Assembly: GCA_035361075.1 (NCBI GenBank)
Contig: DAOSBX010000039.1
Span: 1 to 33,051 of the forward strand
Reading direction: 5' to 3'
From: Candidatus Hydrogenedens sp.
Lineage (GTDB): Bacteria; Hydrogenedentota; Hydrogenedentia; Hydrogenedentales; Hydrogenedentaceae
Length of the DNA stretch: 33,051 nucleotides
The notes under the pieces are model-generated. The model was given only the letters and a program-made list of their open reading frames with translations, did not search any database and had not been told where the DNA came from. Made by a program: the position numbers and the translations under genes. This document shows, in pieces, positions 1 to 7,132 of this stretch. Positions within the stretch are counted from its first letter, which is position 1; each line of letters begins with the position of its first letter.

Positions 1-30
1 CATCATTTGCAGTGGAGAAAAATCGTTTTT

Positions 31-55
31 TAGGGGAGCAGGGATGCTCCCACTA
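31..55. repeat. GC-rich hairpin (inverted repeat)
   Basis: GGGAGCA (34-40) pairs perfectly with TGCTCCC (45-51) around a GGGA loop. The stem extends by TAG/CTA if A52 is bulged out. It is GC-rich in an AT-rich setting. It could be a REP-like element or the stem of a terminator for a gene left of the window, but no clean T-tract follows on either strand. I did not notice a second copy in the window. Confidence 0.5.
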
Positions 56-58
56 CTT

Positions 59-67
59 TGGTATAAT
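59..67 (+). promoter_or_regulatory. candidate extended -10 box
   Basis: TGGTATAAT fits the extended -10 form TGnTATAAT. No good -35 hexamer lies 16-18 bases upstream, where the hairpin sits instead. It points toward the HAD gene, though about 350 bases away, so its target is uncertain. Confidence 0.3.
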
Positions 68-413
68 GAGTAGGGGTAAACCCATGCGTTTGTTCATATA
101 ATATTATTGTAAAGGTTGTATAGAACAAGGTAATGTTAGCATTTCTGCTGACCTATCTACTACATTCTTTATTACACAATCTATGAATTCTGTTGGTTTA
201 AATGAGGTATTTGTTCAATATGTTTTATCTATTGATTTGTCTTGTTTGAATTATTCTGACCGTATTATTATCTATCCTGATTGTCTAATTATAATTGTGA
301 GGTGTGGTTATGCTCTTTGTGCCATAGGTAAGAGTGTCTATAAAATGTGTATAATTATTTAGTTTGTTTTTATCGATTATTATTTGTAATTAGGAATATA
401 GGTTTTAACGGTT

Positions 414-1046
414 ATGGAGAAGTTGTTGTTGTTTGATTTTGATGGTGTGATTGCAAATTCGTTTGAAGTGTTTTTTAATGAGTTTACGAGTGCATGTTTT
501 GAGATGGGTTTTGACCGATTGAATTCGAAGAAGGCATTTTTAGATTTGTTTGAGGGTAATCTTGTTTTTAATGTTATCAAAGCGGGATTTCCTCCATGGA
601 AATTAAAGGAGTTATTTCATCGGTTTCAACCACGTATCTCTTCTGCGAATGAGCGTGTATCGGCGTTTGATGGGGTATGTGAAGTTATTACGAATCTTTC
701 TTCTGTTTATCCAGTGTATATTATTAGTTCTAATCTGACAGAGGCGGTTCAACGGTTTATTTTGCGAGAAGGGTTGGAAGGTGTGCGTGGTGTGTTGGGT
801 GCGGATGTAGAAACGAGTAAGGTTAGGAAGATAAAGAGGATATGGAAACAACATCCGAAAATGAAGGCTTATTATATAGGTGATACCAGTGGTGATGTGT
901 ATGAAGGCAAAGAAGCAGGTGCTATAACTATCGCTGTTACATGGGGTTGGCATGAACAGGAACGGTTAATTAAAGCAGGACCACATTTTCTTGTTCATAC
1001 TCCGAAAGAGTTAGAACATTTGTTGTTGTCAGAAAGAAGCACTTAG
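414..1046 (+). CDS. HAD-superfamily hydrolase (phosphoglycolate phosphatase-like)
   Basis: A 210-residue cytoplasmic protein of the haloacid dehalogenase superfamily, probably a small-molecule phosphatase. All four HAD motifs are visible: motif I DFDGV with D8 (nucleophile) and D10, motif II ISSN near residues 104-107, a lysine around 136 for motif III, and motif IV GDTSGD at 156-161 with D157 and D161 for magnesium. The helical cap between motifs I and II (about 15-85) resembles the Gph/PGP type. Substrate cannot be read from the sequence. The ATG is preceded only by weak AGG elements. It stands alone and converges with the PIG-L gene 13 bases downstream. Family call is firm; phosphoglycolate specificity is a guess. 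Confidence 0.88.
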   Translation: MEKLLLFDFDGVIANSFEVFFNEFTSACFEMGFDRLNSKKAFLDLFEGNLVFNVIKAGFPPWKLKELFHRFQPRISSANERVSAFDGVCEVITNLSSVYPVYIISSNLTEAVQRFILREGLEGVRGVLGADVETSKVRKIKRIWKQHPKMKAYYIGDTSGDVYEGKEAGAITIAVTWGWHEQERLIKAGPHFLVHTPKELEHLLLSERST

Positions 1047-1059
1047 GTAGATATTTTTT

Positions 1060-1908
1060 CTACAAAAATTTGTTGATTCGTTGTTCGATTTCTGAAGCGA
1101 ATTTAAGGATGTATTTTTGGACATAGGAGAATGGGTTGAGGGAGGTATCCTCAATCAGTGGTGTTAGGTCCATTCCGAATATAAGGGAAGTGGCGGTATC
1201 AACTCCGTGAGATGCAAAGTAAGTAGCGTGTGCTTTTCGTCTGCCCATAGTAGCGAGGTCGTATCTTTTTCCCCCTGCAATTTGTGAGTCGAAAACACCT
1301 AAGAGGGATGCCTGTAGATTTTCGTGAGGTGAGACATCAAACGGGACTTTGTCTTCATCTGGTAGCCAGTCTAAATCTCGCCATACTTCGCACCCGTAGA
1401 GTTTTTCGGGTTGATATTGTCCCTTTATCTCGCGTAGTGCCTGGATAAGTCGAAGAGCCACTCCGACATGAGTATCGTGTTTGTCTGCCAGGTTATGTGT
1501 ATAAATGATTTTTGGTTTGGTTGCGGATAGTATTTGTTTTAAGTCTTCAATAATAGAGTGATTATTTTTATCCTTGATAGCACTGCTTGGATAGTCTAAT
1601 AGGAATTGAACAGAATACTCGCCGATAATGGCTGATTTTTTCTGCTCTTTGCGTCGGACAGCCATCATTTCGTCGTCGGTGTAGTTTGCATATAAGTCGG
1701 TTCGGGGTGAACCACTACCGTTTGTGACCGTAACGGCAGAAAACCATAAATTGGGGTTCTGAAAACAAGCTAAAATTCCATCGTATGCCATAATTTCAAT
1801 ATCATCTTGATGAGCACCTACTGCAAGATGTGTGGTTCGAGATAGTGCGGTTTCCAGAGGTGTCCCGTCGGGGATAAATATTTCTGAATGGGGTTGAAAT
1901 AGTTTCAT
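1060..1908 (-). CDS. PIG-L/LmbE family deacetylase
   Basis: A 282-residue protein of the PIG-L zinc deacetylase family, which removes N-acetyl groups from GlcNAc-type sugars and related conjugates. The N-terminal signature AHQDD (32-36; usual form AHPDD) supplies H33 and D36, and DKHDTH (142-147) supplies the third zinc ligand H147. No signal peptide is evident, so it is probably cytoplasmic. AAGGAG lies 8 bases before the ATG. It begins 29 bases after the SGNH/DUF1080 gene on the same strand, so the two are probably co-transcribed, which suggests a role in processing N-acetylated sugars. The substrate is unknown. Many PIG-L proteins in planctomycete-like bacteria are catabolic. Confidence 0.88.
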   Translation of the reverse strand: MKLFQPHSEIFIPDGTPLETALSRTTHLAVGAHQDDIEIMAYDGILACFQNPNLWFSAVTVTNGSGSPRTDLYANYTDDEMMAVRRKEQKKSAIIGEYSVQFLLDYPSSAIKDKNNHSIIEDLKQILSATKPKIIYTHNLADKHDTHVGVALRLIQALREIKGQYQPEKLYGCEVWRDLDWLPDEDKVPFDVSPHENLQASLLGVFDSQIAGGKRYDLATMGRRKAHATYFASHGVDTATSLIFGMDLTPLIEDTSLNPFSYVQKYILKFASEIEQRINKFL

Positions 1909-1937
1909 ACTCCATACTCCTTCTTTGTGTGATTATT

Positions 1938-3842
1938 TTATAATGGGCGGATACGCAAATTTCGGAATTCCAATCGTGTTCCATGATTCTGAAGTCCGAT
2001 GAAACCGCTTGTGCGTTTTAAGCCTGGGTGGTCTTTTATTTTATCGAGATGGTTGTTCAAATCTGCATCAATAATCTGCACACCGTTTAATAAGACTTTT
2101 ACTTTTGAACCGACACAGGAGATATGGTATTTTTGCCATTCACCAGCAGGGCGTGATACTCTGCGAGATGGTGCTACAGTTGCATAGACACTACCGCAAT
2201 ATTGCCATGGTTTTAGGTCTTTATATTGGTCGGAATAATCATCGAGAATTTGAATTTCACTTCCTTCGAAAGCGGGATTTCCTTCTTTCGGGGCACGGAT
2301 AAAAACACCACTGTTTCCACCTGGTGGTAAACGGAATTCCAATTCTAATTCAAAATCAGCATATTCTTCCGCAGTAGCAAGCCAGCCACAGCCTTCTCCG
2401 CCTTCGGTTACGAGCATTCCATTTTCTGCTTTCCAGCAGTCTATATTCCCGCCAAATGCTTGCCAGCCTGTCAGGTCTTTACCATTAAAAAGTTTTTTCC
2501 ATCCGTCACCTCTTGGGATTTCGCGTATGAAAATATTGCGGAACCATAAGGGGGAGTGATGATGCTGTAGTTCGATAGAACCGCTGGTAAACAAGGGCTG
2601 AGAGCGGTCCCAATAATTCTCCATGACGGTTTTATTTACTACTAATTTGTCGTTTAAATACACTGTTACACGGTCGCCTATAATGCGAATAAAGAAGCGG
2701 TTCCATTCACCGACGGGGTTATCTGCAAAAACGAGTGGTTTACTTGGATTTTTCTCATTATTATATAGTCCTCCAGAACCGATACCATCTTTATTATCCC
2801 AGATTTGCACTTGAGGTGTTCCGCGTAGATAGATACCGCTATCGCCATTTGCTTCAATTTTCCAGTCTACCAGAAGTTCATAGTCTTCATAATCTCTGGC
2901 TGTGCAAAGGCTGTTTCCCTGTCCATCATAAGCCAATACGCCGTCAACAACTTTCCAATGGGCTCGCATCTCTTCGTCTGCTTTTTGTTGTGCGGATGCT
3001 AATTCTTCGGGTGACATTTGTGCCCGTTTTATTGGGTCTGCTACCAATCCTTTCCAGCCAGTTAAATCTATGCCGTTAAATAAAGGAACAAAGCCTACGG
3101 GTGGGTTTTCAGGGGTATATTCTCCTAATAATTCTGCAATTTTAGGTTCGACGGCTCTTGCCCAGATTTCGTATCCTTTTGCGTTTGGATGGAGTAAATC
3201 GGGCATGATAGTTTTGGGAAGGTTTCCGTTTTCATCCAGAAATTCCGCACCTATGTCATAAAAATGCACAAAGGGTTTGCTTTTCGGTATCTCTGCAATT
3301 CGCTTATTGGCATCAGCAATATTGTTTAGTTTATCCTGTGGTACATCTGCCCGTGGGAAAATTGCGAGTAGAAGAATTTTCATATCGGGGAAAAGGGTGT
3401 GAAGTTTATCAATAATCTTTTCAATTCCTAAGGCAATTTGTTCGCCTGTATGCCGATGGCAATTGTTTGTACCAATCATAATCATGGACAGTTTCGGCTG
3501 AACATTACCCCATTTTAAGTTTTCCAGTCGCCATAGAACATGCTGGGTCTGGTCACCGGAAAAACCCATATTCACTACATTTCTATCTGCGTAGTATTCA
3601 TCCCATGTGTTTTTACCGACATTATCCCACCCGTGAGTAATGGAATCGCCTATAAATAGGACATCCACATTCCCTTGTTGAATACGTTCTTGATTGCTCT
3701 GGAATCGTTCTTGCCACCATTTATCGGGGCGTGGTATGGGGGTTATTGAATCTTCTTGAGCATAGATAATGGAGGTAAGCAATGCAAGTGCAATTAGCAC
3801 TGTTAGGAAGAAAAAGCGATTTTTTAGATTCATGGTAAACAT
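1938..3842 (-). CDS. Secreted SGNH/GDSL hydrolase with two DUF1080 domains
   Basis: A 634-residue exported protein with three domains. An N-terminal signal peptide (hydrophobic about 10-27, cleavage likely after YAQ) is followed by an SGNH hydrolase of the PAF-acetylhydrolase type at about 30-240. It has GDS with S67, the block II glycine G93, GTN at 124-126, and D215/H218 in the block V motif. Two DUF1080 (3-keto-disaccharide hydrolase, LamG-like fold) domains follow at about 252-442 and 446-634, each opening with an LFNG-DLTGW motif. The likely role is deacylation plus binding or cleavage of polysaccharide-derived sugars outside the cytoplasm. AAGGAG lies 7 bases before the first ATG, supporting this start over the ATG three codons later. 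It leads a probable operon with the PIG-L gene. Confidence 0.9.
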   Translation of the reverse strand: MFTMNLKNRFFFLTVLIALALLTSIIYAQEDSITPIPRPDKWWQERFQSNQERIQQGNVDVLFIGDSITHGWDNVGKNTWDEYYADRNVVNMGFSGDQTQHVLWRLENLKWGNVQPKLSMIMIGTNNCHRHTGEQIALGIEKIIDKLHTLFPDMKILLLAIFPRADVPQDKLNNIADANKRIAEIPKSKPFVHFYDIGAEFLDENGNLPKTIMPDLLHPNAKGYEIWARAVEPKIAELLGEYTPENPPVGFVPLFNGIDLTGWKGLVADPIKRAQMSPEELASAQQKADEEMRAHWKVVDGVLAYDGQGNSLCTARDYEDYELLVDWKIEANGDSGIYLRGTPQVQIWDNKDGIGSGGLYNNEKNPSKPLVFADNPVGEWNRFFIRIIGDRVTVYLNDKLVVNKTVMENYWDRSQPLFTSGSIELQHHHSPLWFRNIFIREIPRGDGWKKLFNGKDLTGWQAFGGNIDCWKAENGMLVTEGGEGCGWLATAEEYADFELELEFRLPPGGNSGVFIRAPKEGNPAFEGSEIQILDDYSDQYKDLKPWQYCGSVYATVAPSRRVSRPAGEWQKYHISCVGSKVKVLLNGVQIIDADLNNHLDKIKDHPGLKRTSGFIGLQNHGTRLEFRNLRIRPL

Positions 3843-4154
3843 CTAAGGTCTCCTTATGTGTTAAATTGATTTGTATATTACCTGGTGAATTTGTCTATTG
3901 ATTTTAATCTAATTATAAAAACTAAGACAAGCTACATTTTTTTAGGGAAATGAAGGAGCATACTATTTTAGATTTTTTAATTATATAGAAACTCAGTTTA
4001 TAAAATGCTTATTATTTTTTTGAAATAGGAAAATTATGATTTGTTTGTTAATATGGGGTCTTATTGCTATAATATTTTTTGATTTGATATAATCTATCTT
4101 CTGTAAAATGAAATAAAAGGAAACTATAACTGTGAATCGGAATGGAGAATAGCA
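3843..4154. other. Divergent intergenic region
   Basis: A 312-base AT-rich region between two divergent genes. It holds two plus-strand promoter candidates near yebC (listed separately) and the Shine-Dalgarno sequences of both genes: AAGGAG on the minus strand at 3850-3855 and GGAG on the plus strand at 4144-4147. A minus-strand TATAAT (3912-3917) could serve the SGNH gene but lacks a recognisable -35. I see no RNA gene or riboswitch fold. Confidence 0.6.
4045..4093 (+). promoter_or_regulatory. Two overlapping sigma70-type promoters for yebC-ruvC
   Basis: The first has TTGTTA at 4045-4050, a 17-base spacer and TATAAT at 4068-4073, preceded by TGc (extended -10). The second has TTGCTA at 4064-4069, an 18-base spacer and TATAAT at 4088-4093, preceded by TGa. 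Both match TGnTATAAT. The predicted starts lie about 55-75 bases before the yebC ATG. Confidence 0.55.
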
Positions 4155-4904
4155 ATGTCAGGACATTCGAAATGGGCAACGATTAAACATAAGAAGAGTG
4201 CAATCGATGCGAAGCGTGGGAAGATTTTCTCGAAGTTAGCAAAGGAAATTACAGTGGCAGTAAAGATGGGTGGTTCTGATCCAGAATCGAATTCGCGACT
4301 TCGTACGGTGTTAATCGCATGCCGAAATGCAAATATGCCTAAGGATAATATTGAGAGGGCAATAAAACGTGGGACAGGAGAAGGTGGAGAAACCTATGAG
4401 GAGGTGCGTTATGAATGTTACGGTCCAGCAGGAGTTGCCATTGTGGTAGATGTTTTGACTGATAATAAACGACGGACTGTTGCGGATGTGAGGCATATTG
4501 TAACTAAGCATGGTGGTAATATGGCAGAAGCAGGGGCAGTTTTATGGAACTTTGACCCGAAGGGTTTAATTACAGTAAAGAAAGAGAATCTTTCTGAAGA
4601 TGATATTATGGAAAAGGCGTTGGAAGCGGGTGCAGAGGATGTTGATACGGAAGGCGAGATGTACGAAGTTTATACGGCTCCGAATGACTTACATACTGTT
4701 TTACAAAACTTTGAGAAGATGGGGATTGCGGTTGGTGAAGCGAAGCTTACTTTGAAACCGAAAAATTTGATTTCCGTTGATAATAAATCTGCCGCTTCGG
4801 TTCTTAAATTGATGGAAGCATTAGAAGATATGGATGATGTTCAAGATGTGTATACAAATCTTGACATTACAGACGAGGCGATGGCAGAGGCGATGTCGGA
4901 ATAA
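4155..4904 (+). CDS. yebC: YebC/PmpR/TACO1 family protein
   Basis: A 249-residue protein matching the YebC family across its whole length. It opens with MSGHSKWATIKHKK, followed by the AKRGKIFSKL and MPKDNIERAIKRGTGEGG blocks and the acidic domain segments LWNFDPKG and EDVDTEGEMYEVYT. Family members act as DNA-binding regulators or, as shown for several homologues, bind ribosomes to help translation of difficult motifs; which applies here cannot be told. Length is normal. GGAG sits 7 bases before the ATG. ruvC begins 8 bases after the stop, the widespread yebC-ruvC arrangement. Confidence 0.96.
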   Translation: MSGHSKWATIKHKKSAIDAKRGKIFSKLAKEITVAVKMGGSDPESNSRLRTVLIACRNANMPKDNIERAIKRGTGEGGETYEEVRYECYGPAGVAIVVDVLTDNKRRTVADVRHIVTKHGGNMAEAGAVLWNFDPKGLITVKKENLSEDDIMEKALEAGAEDVDTEGEMYEVYTAPNDLHTVLQNFEKMGIAVGEAKLTLKPKNLISVDNKSAASVLKLMEALEDMDDVQDVYTNLDITDEAMAEAMSE

Positions 4905-4912
4905 TTTAACCA

Positions 4913-5401
4913 ATGATAGCCCTTGGATTTGACCCTGGCTTAGCAACTACAGGTTATGGATTAGTAGAAAAGAAAAGTTCAAGATATTATCATGTTGCAC
5001 ATGGGGTTATTCGTACTGGTTCAACAAAATCTCTTCCCGAACGGCTTGCTATAATTTATGAGGGTGCTCAAGAATTAATCAAGACTTACAAGCCGAATAT
5101 TGTGGCTGTTGAACGGATTTACTTTGAGAAGAACGTTACAAATGGTATTTTCGTGGCTCAAGCTCGGGGAGTTTTGCTTCTTGCCTGTGCACATGAGCAT
5201 GTTTCTGTTACTGAATTTAGCCCTACAGAAATAAAAATAGCATTGGTTGGGTATGGTAGAGCGGAGAAACATCAGGTTCAGTGTATGATACAACGGTTAC
5301 TTTTATTGGATGAGATACCAAAACCTGATGATGCTGGGGATGCCCTTGCTATTGCCTTATGTGCCTTACATGTTCAGCCTCTTCCAGAGGCATTCCATTG
5401 A
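4913..5401 (+). CDS. ruvC: Holliday junction endonuclease RuvC
   Basis: A 162-residue resolvase that cuts four-way DNA junctions symmetrically after branch migration by RuvAB. The RNase H-like fold carries the four acidic metal ligands: D7 in the FDPG motif, E67 in VAVERIYF, and D140 and D143 in PDDAGDALA, with the conserved lysine K119 in between. Length is typical. It sits 8 bases behind yebC and shares its promoter. ruvA and ruvB do not follow; instead the ATPase gene on the other strand ends one base after this stop codon, so the two convergent transcripts must overlap or stop inside coding sequence. Confidence 0.96.
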   Translation: MIALGFDPGLATTGYGLVEKKSSRYYHVAHGVIRTGSTKSLPERLAIIYEGAQELIKTYKPNIVAVERIYFEKNVTNGIFVAQARGVLLLACAHEHVSVTEFSPTEIKIALVGYGRAEKHQVQCMIQRLLLLDEIPKPDDAGDALAIALCALHVQPLPEAFH

Positions 5402-5402
5402 G

Positions 5403-6227
5403 TTAATACCTATTTGTGCTGTTGAAGAAGGAGAGGATTGCGGAACGGGTTTCCTCAATGGTGTGAAGTTTATTTATATTCTTTTTGAAAAAGTCGAGGC
5501 ATTGGTTAAAATGGGTTTCATCTGAGATGTAAGTTCTAATCATGTTGATATTTTTACCTACATCGTAAATTAAAATATGTTTTTGGTCTCCTGTTGAAAA
5601 ATATACCTTTTCGATTCGTCTTTGATAGCCTTTTAATATGCGGAGGTAAAACATTAAATTTATCTTGTAAAAATATTGTTCTGGAATTCTATTCTCGATA
5701 CAAATTTGATAGTGTGCTTCGTCAATATCATCTGCATGGAGATTTGTGGCAAGAATATTTCCATAATCTAAAAGTTGGAAATACTTTTTTAAGTTATTAC
5801 CCCAAAGGTATGCAAACCAATGTCCAGAGCCTATTTCATGACATATATAGCATTTTTTGCTATCAGGGTTTTGTTTTAACCCATGTGTAATTTCTTGCTC
5901 CGTTGCTGGAAGGAGTTGAACATTGGCAGGTACAAGGTTTAATAAGGCACCCATTACGGTTGTTTTTCCTGCACCTCCAGGATTGGCACCCACCATAAAA
6001 GATGCTCCATGGCTGATGTGGTAAAGTGCAAATGCGGATAAGTCCAACGTAATAGTTTCTCGCTCTAATAAGTCAAACATTGAGAGCATTCTCCCGCCAC
6101 GTTGGTTACAGCGGTTAATTTCATTACAATGTAAAATAATGTCTTTGCTGAGCATACCGATATTAGAATCTTTGGGAATTATGTTATTGGCTGAAATAGT
6201 TGTTTCCAACTGTTGATTATAATACAT
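5403..6227 (-). CDS. P-loop ATPase, distant type II/IV secretion ATPase-like
   Basis: A 274-residue protein of uncertain function. A Walker A motif, NPGGAGKTT (82-90, lysine K88), follows a short N-terminal domain containing RGGRMLSMFDLLE (43-55). Further on, HEIGSG (130-135) and ATNLHADDIDEA (160-171) sit where VirB11/PilT/GspE-type ATPases have a Walker B GEIRG segment and the His box TLHANS-EA. That resemblance, with spacing to match, is my reason for the call; overall similarity is low and the usual Walker B aspartate/glutamate context is altered. No signal peptide or membrane segment. It is alone: no pilin, secretin or inner-membrane platform gene lies nearby. It converges with ruvC with a one-base gap. 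Confidence 0.5.
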   Translation of the reverse strand: MYYNQQLETTISANNIIPKDSNIGMLSKDIILHCNEINRCNQRGGRMLSMFDLLERETITLDLSAFALYHISHGASFMVGANPGGAGKTTVMGALLNLVPANVQLLPATEQEITHGLKQNPDSKKCYICHEIGSGHWFAYLWGNNLKKYFQLLDYGNILATNLHADDIDEAHYQICIENRIPEQYFYKINLMFYLRILKGYQRRIEKVYFSTGDQKHILIYDVGKNINMIRTYISDETHFNQCLDFFKKNINKLHTIEETRSAILSFFNSTNRY

Positions 6228-6300
6228 TTTTTTTGTTTGTTGTTTCAGGGGAATTTAATGATGATTTTTTGTATCGTTATTTATTTTTATTTTATTTCTT

Positions 6301-6328
6301 TTGTGTGTATCATATAGTAGCGTATATT
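6301..6328 (+). promoter_or_regulatory. Weak candidate promoter for the methyltransferase gene
   Basis: TTGTGT (6301-6306), a 16-base spacer and TATATT (6323-6328) form a modest sigma70-like match about 50 bases before the ATG at 6382. The surrounding DNA is very AT-rich, so chance matches are likely. Confidence 0.25.
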
Positions 6329-6381
6329 TTATATAGATTGAGGCTATGATGCAAGTAGGTATGTTATAAAAAGGGACTGTT

Positions 6382-7122
6382 ATGGGATTTGGTAAGATTG
6401 CAGATTATTATTATCTTTTATTTGATGAAGTAAGTCGATTAAAAAGGGAAGAGCCATTTTTATCTGAAATAGTAATGAGGTTTGCTCCGTTGCCTAAGGT
6501 TTTAGACCTTGCTTGTGGGACTGGATTGCATGCACGGTTTTTAGCAAATAAGGGAGCAAATGTAACTGCAGTGGATATAAGTGAAGAGATGTTGAACTTT
6601 GCGAGAAAACAATATTTGCCGAAGAATATTTATTTTGTTTTAGGAGATTTGGAACATTTGCCAATTACGGGGGGTTGGGATGTTATTTTATGCCTTGGCA
6701 ATTCTCTTTGCCTGCTTTCTTCTCGGGACACGATAAGGGCATTATTTCAGCATGTGTCTAAATTGCTTGTATCGGGGGGAATGTTTTTGATTCAGATATT
6801 GAATTATGAACATCCAGAAATGAGGCAAATACATACTCGTTGTGTTAATAAAAGTATAGGAGATAAAAACGTAACGGTGGTGAAGACGCTAACGCCATCA
6901 GAACGACACATATTCTTATCCATTAGTTATTTTATTACGTCCGAAAAGATGCATGAAGCAGTGAGTGAGGCAAATGTGTTACAAAAAATTGTTAAGGAGG
7001 AGCTTATTCGGTATGCGGATGAGGTAGAATTGTCTGTCCAAAATGTTTTTGGTGATTTTCAGAAAAATGAATTTGACCCTGAAACGAGTAGGGATTTGAT
7101 AATTCTATTTTTTAAGGGATAG
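6382..7122 (+). CDS. Class I SAM-dependent methyltransferase
   Basis: A 246-residue cytoplasmic enzyme with the Rossmann-type methyltransferase fold. Motif I is LDLACGTG (41-48), the acidic residue at the end of strand beta2 is D65 in TAVDIS, and the adenine-contacting GD is at 88-89 before LEHLP. The C-terminal third is divergent and gives no clue to the methyl acceptor. The glycoside-hydrolase-like gene starts 10 bases after the stop, with AGGAG overlapping this stop codon, so the two are probably co-transcribed. Family call is sound; substrate unknown. Confidence 0.88.
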   Translation: MGFGKIADYYYLLFDEVSRLKREEPFLSEIVMRFAPLPKVLDLACGTGLHARFLANKGANVTAVDISEEMLNFARKQYLPKNIYFVLGDLEHLPITGGWDVILCLGNSLCLLSSRDTIRALFQHVSKLLVSGGMFLIQILNYEHPEMRQIHTRCVNKSIGDKNVTVVKTLTPSERHIFLSISYFITSEKMHEAVSEANVLQKIVKEELIRYADEVELSVQNVFGDFQKNEFDPETSRDLIILFFKG

Positions 7123-7132
7123 GAGTGATTTT

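Larger units (their letters stand above)
1..413. other. AT-rich intergenic flank
   Basis: This stretch holds no convincing gene. It contains a GC-rich hairpin near its left end (31-55), a TATAAT box just after it (62-67), and an unbroken plus-strand frame from 102 to 362. The first ATG of that frame is at 183 (59 codons). Its translation has no domain I recognise, no Shine-Dalgarno motif and a composition expected from T-rich DNA, so I do not call it a gene. The end of a gene lying left of the window may be close by. Confidence 0.5.

Noticed and set aside
102..362. Open frame of about 86 codons left of the HAD gene
   Set aside because: Begins at a stop-to-stop boundary with the first ATG at 183, has no ribosome binding site or recognisable domain, and AT/T-rich DNA of this length can stay open by chance.
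1047..1063. Inverted repeat GTAGA/TCTAC between the HAD and PIG-L genes as a terminator
   Set aside because: Only a 5-base AT-containing stem with a 7-base loop, and no T-tract follows on either strand.
5403..6227. Part of a type IV pilus or secretion operon
   Set aside because: No pilin, secretin, platform or peptidase gene is found next to it; the resemblance is limited to the ATPase core.
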